Under the pieces are notes generated by a model, which worked only from the letters and a program-made list of their open reading frames with translations, was not told the origin of the DNA and did not search any database. The translations under genes and the position numbers were made by a program. A stretch of 64,000 nt of DNA from Apostichopus japonicus (taxonomy: Eukaryota > Echinodermata > Holothuroidea > Aspidochirotida > Stichopodidae), in the NCBI RefSeq assembly GCF_037975245.1, contig NC_092565.1, positions 7,744,999-7,808,998 on the forward strand. The letters are read 5' to 3'. Positions 58,142 to 64,000 of this stretch are shown one piece after another. Position 1 is the stretch's first letter. Each line of letters begins with the position of its first letter.

Positions 58142-61100
58142 CTGGGTAATCGATGTGTTATCATGTCCTATTTCACTGAAGTCTATATACTGTTGAAGAT
58201 TTTAGCCAACAGGTGAGGGATGGGGAGGGGGTGTTCATAAAATTTGAATAATTTTGCAAAACCTTTGCAGAAGGACACGCTATTATATTTTCAAATCGTG
58301 TGTCACCAAGCATCAACACGCTGGTATGTTGCCACCTAGTACACTACGATCATTAAATGGAAATTTGTGTGTACTGAATTGTGCAGTGTACATAATTACA
58401 CAATTAAGCACACAATCCCGACTCAATTATTCAATTTTCTGTTTTATGGTTCTGTATGGTAACAAGAACCCTTTTGTGTATTTGAATGTTTATTTTTTTT
58501 TTTTTCATTTCTATCTGAAGTGATGTCATACCTGAGAATAATATATGTAACAAAACTTGTAGAGTGGTTTTGATTCCTGCAATTTTTTTGGAAGGGGAGG
58601 GGAGGTGGATTCCTCCCTTAAAATGATGCATGTATACCATGTTAATACCATTGAGCAGTGTCTCCATTTCAAAAGACTTTCCTTGCAAGTAAAACCATGG
58701 CTAAAATGCCTAACCTTGCAATTAAAACCACGGCTAAAAGGTGATGGAAAAAGGAACTTGTTGAGGTAAATGTACACATTTAAATGTCTGCAAACCTTCC
58801 GTAATCATTTCCTCCCACAAAAATATGGAAACACTTCTTTACTGACATACGTACATACAACAATCATCCGGAAGGAATTACGTCTCATGTGGTCTTAAAA
58901 TTAATATGATTGTAAGTGATCATGTACAAGGTAAGGTTACAGCCAAGGCAAACTTAGAACCACACTCTCTTGATTATAAGCTCACAAATTTGTGCTCAAT
59001 CTTACAATATAACAATTTTTAGAAAATTACAAATATCAATTTTAATGCCCATAACTTTAAATTGAGGTTTTGTGCCCATGTTATTCTTTTCTTATTCTTT
59101 CATTTTGTGCTGATTCATGACGTTACTTCCCTGACACCTTTCTCTGTTCTCTTTTTGGAGTGTGGGTGTAAAGACAGATAAAGATCAAACAACCGGGCAG
59201 CCAGTGTTTCAAACTCCCCCTCAGGAGTGATGAAACAGTTTGTAAAAAAAAAAAAAAAATCAATAAAATTTCCACAATGATTAATCCAAGTAACAATTAT
59301 TATAAGAAAGAAAGAAAAAACCCTTAATAGTTTTTCATTATTCTTTTAAAAAGAGGGAAAAAATATCATTTACACCATGAATAAAAAACACATACAACCA
59401 TTGAACTCAATTACTACACTACAGATTAGAATATATGTTACATACATCATAACTACATGTAGTTCTCTCCCATAAGCTACTTTTCCATGTATATTACCAT
59501 AAACTGTAAAAAAAAAAGAATTAAAATAAAATAAAGGGAAGAGAAACGAAAGAAAGAAATGCTGATGTCAATAAGCAATCACAAATCCACAAAGTTTATA
59601 AATTGACATAAGAAGTTTTTCAAAACACTTAATTCATATAAGCTCTGTAAATGACACAACATCAACTGATGATGCTTTGAGATTTTTTCATTTTTTAATA
59701 TGCAAGATTCAAAAAATGGAAGGGATTTTTTTCTTCTTCTTCATCTTAAAACAAACACACACAAAAAAAAAACTCCTACAAATTATATTACACAAAAATC
59801 CCTGAGTGTTATTAAATTCTCCCTAACATGATTTCAGCTTAAATTGCCCGCTGGTAAAAAGCAGGCACAAAAAAAAATATATAGGAACAAAGACATACAC
59901 CACCTGCACACTTTATTCATATACTGAGGTATACAATAGGATAACTAAAGACAAATATCAAATGTGACATAATAAACCAAAATAATAATAATAACAATAA
60001 ATGGGATCAATGCAAGAAAGAAAAGGAAATTAAACAAGTTCTTCCAAACATTATGTTGCAAGAAGAAAAGAAGGCAAAAAAAAAGATATAGTTCTAATTC
60101 CATCTGAGAAACTTCACTTTATACAACAGTAAAATAGAGGTAGACAAAAAATACCCAATTTGAATCAAAGTTATACATATTTTTCTTCCTATCATACCTG
60201 AAATGTGTTTTTTTCTTCAAATTACCCTTTCCCTCCCCATCCCCCTCGAGGGGCCTGAGCTAGAGCACTTCAAGAAAGTCTAATAGAAGAAACGCCTGTG
60301 TCATTTGAGGTACAACTTTCTTTCTCCTTACCATCATTCTTCCCATCCCCCCTACCCCCCAACCAACATCCCAGCCCTACCTGTTTGATCTTTCTAAGTA
60401 TTAACCAGATGAGGATTTATGTAAAATAAGTAAAAGGTTTTATCTATAAATCAATCTATAAGCTGATCCTACTGAGGTAGTGTAATGGTCACCTATATCT
60501 TAGAACCCTTCAAATATTTAAATTTAATTCCTCTAACGCAGACTCTCAGCCTTTACACATCACCCTACAGGGCAGATATCCTTGGGTATGTTTCAATACA
60601 AAATTCAACGTTACAAAAACCCACAAAAGGAATACATAGTGTTTCTACATTCTTATGCAGATGACAAGCCCTTTCCTATGGATATATATATGTTGGGACA
60701 GCAGCGAGTGGTAATAATCCCCCGTCCCAAATGAGATGGCAAACATTTGTCGTCCACTACTTGTGTTGGTCAAGCATGAATGGGTATGGTTTTCATCCTC
60801 TGACTATTATCCTTTGACTTGTTTGTTACAATGTCAAAGATCTTTGTTGCTTCTCTCCTCCTGGATCTTTGACAAACTATTTCCCAAAGTATACAAAATT
60901 AATTATATCAAATAACACTGCTGCTACAGGAGTTCATTTTTATCTAGTAGACCAGTACTTTCTGTGTACACAATCATCAATGCAAAAAAACGATGCTTAA
61001 TTTACCTGCAGCCAGTTATGTTTGTTCATATTCTGTACCTTGATTAATGCATTCTTAAGATTAGGTGGCAGCAGATTATCCGCATAAACTTCCAAGTACC

Positions 61101-64000
61101 TTTTATCCTTTCTTCTGATACCATCCTTGAGTTGTCAGTTTCAATATTACCTTTCTCTGAGTTGAAATATTTGATAATACATCTTGTTTCACCTTCACTT
61201 TTACATACCAGCCACTGTTGTGTTTTTTAATTTAACATATCTTACGTAACTACAAGGCAGAACAAAGCAAAACATCGTTTCCACTTAGGATTGCCCCTGC
61301 CATAATAGTGGAAGATCCCTTGCATAGAGGGACAAGCTTGAACCTACTATTACCCATTAGGCTCCCGCAGACAGTCAGATTACTTCTCAAAGTATCATAA
61401 AATGTAACAAAACTCTGTTGCAATAATGTGTGATGCTTGTCCAGTTATTGCCAAAAAAATGAAGGGGTGACAATAAAATCAGGGAAATAAAAATGTACCC
61501 GAATAGATATCATCAAAAAATTACAATACACCTATTAAACCATACTGGATCTTAAAATCCCTGCATGTTTAGCAAGATCATGCTATATCATTTAATAGTC
61601 TATCTGATTGATCACTTGTGCGTTTCAATTATAAAAGAATGAGTTTAATTTTTGACATATGCCAATTTTTTTTTTTTTTTTTTTTACAAACATACAAAAT
61701 TAAACATGCTTTTTAGCCAATTCTTACCCAAATACCAGCAACAAAAAAAAGAGAAAGAGGATTAGCGAATACTACAGTCCCATAATCTAAAACTGTTTGC
61801 TTGACTGGCCTTAATATTCCAAAATACAACAACAAAAAGAAAGGTTTGTTGGACTTGTCCAAAACTAAATACATATGATACAATGGTTATGATTGTGCCA
61901 AGACATACATTGATATTCAATTTCACTTTTAATATTCACTTCATGTACACTATAAAAATGTGCTAATCTTTTTGTTATAACCCCCAATTTGGACAGAGGG
62001 TTGTTCACAAAGTGCCTTCCAAAATACAGTGACAGAAACTACAGCAAATTCAGTGTAAATCACACTTTGTACAGATTTTGCAGTCTTTTTTTTTCTCTCC
62101 TCAAGAAGGTACAAAAAGAAGTTTAAACCTTTAGGCTTAATGTTGGCATTTAATTTTTTTTTCAACACCAAAAGAAACCATTTGTAAACACAATAACAAA
62201 TACTGAAAATTTCATACTATGTCAAAATGTTTGAGTTTTCTTTTCTTGTACAAATCTGTTCAAACAAGAACAAACGCCATAAACTTCAATTCTGTCTGAT
62301 TGGCCAAGTGATCCAAACCCCAAACCAGAATTTAACATTTATTTCTAAAGATTAAGGCCAAAGCTCACTCATTTAGTTACCATATTATTAATCTCAACAA
62401 TGGACAAAAATTTATATTGTTTATGATTTTCACACTAGATGAGAAACATTACTTAATGCCTACCTATAGTCAAGGTTCAGAAATGTTACATCAACCCCCC
62501 CCCCCCCTCCCCATCACTTACTCAGTTTGTCCATTCACCTACAACATCATTTCTATTAATATAAATGAAAATTGTATCCCTACCATCTCTTTCCTTTAAC
62601 AAACTGACCTTAATAGCAATATAAAAAAAAACCCTTAGCACATTCGTTTGTGCAATAAAGGTTAGTTTTAAGCAATTGTTTTGATTTGAAATCCGGTCAA
62701 AACTTAAAAAAAGGCATGCCCATGGATAACTTACTTGCATTGTTTGAAGGACCACTGAGATTTTATATCGAGATGAATAAACAAAAAACAAAATGAAACG
62801 TATTTGAAGAAAACAGAAATTTATGAGTTGAGCCATGTTCAGTAAAGGCAAATGGTCAAGGTAGGGCCCATGAGCTACAATGAGGCATCCACTTTCTGCA
62901 ATGGCATAAGCACAGCACATCTAGCCGAATGTTTTCCCCCAAATGCTTGCCCGATATTTGTCTTCTCAAGAAAAAAAAACCCAATTAATTAACATAAAAT
63001 AAATTCTCTACCAAATGCACAACTTTCTTTCAATTTTCTCTGTATTTCCAAAAAAAGATTTATAAATGAACTTTTAGCATTACCCTCTCTCTCTCACCCT
63101 TATTTTTGTTCTCTAGCAGCTTAGTACTCGCCTACCACCCCCACTGCCCTCCCCCAACCTTCTCCAACTTAACAAACATTGCTATTTGATTACCTTCCAC
63201 CACCCACCCCCATTTGGCCAGCAACATTGCAGCATTACAAGTGGTAAAGCTGCAAGAGGCTATATTAGCAGCAAAGAGCAGCTTGTTAAAGAGTTGTGGT
63301 GTCACCAACTCTCAACCAATGAAACAGTAATTACACAAACTGTCACAAATCACAAATCTTATCAACAAGTTAGGTTATTTTTTAAACACATGCCACTAAT
63401 CATGTACTACAAAGAATGAAGTGGGAAGGGAGGGATAAGGAAATCTTGGTTTATCACTTGGTACATCAATGTATCTTTTGAAGGCAAACTCCTGGCAATG
63501 TGTGGGTAAAGACAAGAATTGGGAACAACACCTACATGAGAATACAGCAAACATGTAATAAAGGTAAGAGCATCTAAAGAAGCTCAATATTGCTCATCCG
63601 GTTCTCAGGGAATCTCCAAACCTGTCAGAAGAATGGGCAAGATTGGTTATGATGACCATATATGTGGTGCATCTCAACTATGTATGAATTAGTTTCGTTT
63701 GTATTCAAGAGCATGAAATATTTCTGTCACTTTTCTGGCATATTTTGTAAATATGTGACTGAACATATTTGTAACCGATTGAGGCCTGTTTCAAGCAACC
63801 TTTGTAAGAATTGTATCCCTAGGAACTTTGGTATCCCTTTAATAGAAGGAATGTTATCTTCAATGAAAATAATGATGTCAACTGGAAAGTTCAGCTTGCA
63901 ATCGAAAACTTTTGATCTCTCAATCAGGTTTTGTTTTGTCTGATGTAGCTTTAGGAAAGGCTCTTCCTTTATATACAATAACTGATGAGGAATTTGTTGT
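58142..64000. other. no supported gene; homopolymers and possible untranslated sequence
   Basis: A 33-bp-period duplication (CCTTGCAAGTAAAACCATGG and CCTTGCAATTAAAACCACGG) lies at 58681-58739. There is an A run at 59244-59259 followed by AATAAA at 59262-59267, a T run at 61666-61685 and a 13-C run at 62495-62507. From about 59.2 to 63.4 kb the plus strand looks richer in A and C than earlier sequence. A minus-strand transcript would fit, but no coding exon is seen on either strand. The 132-codon minus frame at 62522-62920 and the opposed 83-93-codon frames at 63662-63978 show no recognisable domain. Confidence 0.45.

Noticed and set aside
62522-62920. 132-codon minus-strand ORF, the longest non-repeat frame after 44 kb
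   Set aside because: Low-complexity hydrophobic composition from AT-rich DNA, no domain, no promoter or splice context.
63662-63978. Opposed 93- and 83-codon frames on both strands
   Set aside because: Overlapping frames on opposite strands without recognisable motifs are expected occasionally by chance. A true exon running off the window end cannot be excluded, but nothing supports it.

Overview
This is AT-rich, intron-like animal DNA. It has frequent homopolymer and AT microsatellites, poly-G/poly-C runs in an otherwise AT-rich background, few CpGs except in short islands, tRNA-derived SINEs and a non-LTR retrotransposon fragment whose 3' tail (inverted GCGCC/GGCGC followed by TATATAA and an ATT repeat) is of a kind I associate with marine invertebrates. 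An echinoderm or related marine invertebrate fits best, but I cannot prove the lineage from this window. There is no bacterial, organellar or viral gene organisation. No stretch encodes a complete protein I recognise. Nearly all long reading frames are chance frames or translations of tandem repeats.

Layout. 1-5.98 kb is noncoding, with a CpG-rich hairpin segment and one retroelement tail. 5.98-7.93 kb is the most striking object: a 1.94-kb foldback-type mobile element. Its long inverted termini are built from an 18-bp tandem repeat, it is flanked by a 6-bp direct repeat, and a second palindrome is nested inside. 9.30-9.55 kb holds an unassigned reading frame. 9.6-20.3 kb is noncoding with microsatellites and small duplications. 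20333-20479 is a candidate plus-strand coding exon. 20.5-43.1 kb reads like a very large intron carrying a LINE fragment, a 22-bp G-rich minisatellite, a SINE and (TA)n arrays. 43132-43185 is a second candidate exon, exactly 18 codons. 44.4-50.0 kb contains two CpG-richer segments with CCAAT motifs and strong donors, plus an X-box palindrome. 50.5-54.4 kb is repeat-rich (two SINEs, a tandem duplication). 55.8-58.1 kb has three further candidate exons next to a 128-bp tandem repeat. 58.1-64 kb shows nothing firmly codable.

How it may fit together. The simplest reading is that most of the window is the interior of one or more large plus-strand genes with tiny exons and introns of several to more than 20 kb. 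The exons at 20333-20479 and 43132-43185 join in phase 0. Two exons at 57882 and 58061 also join in phase, and a donor at 50018 at the end of a CpG-rich segment is phase-compatible with them. These links are inference. Short exons give many chance phase matches, and only transcript data would settle them.
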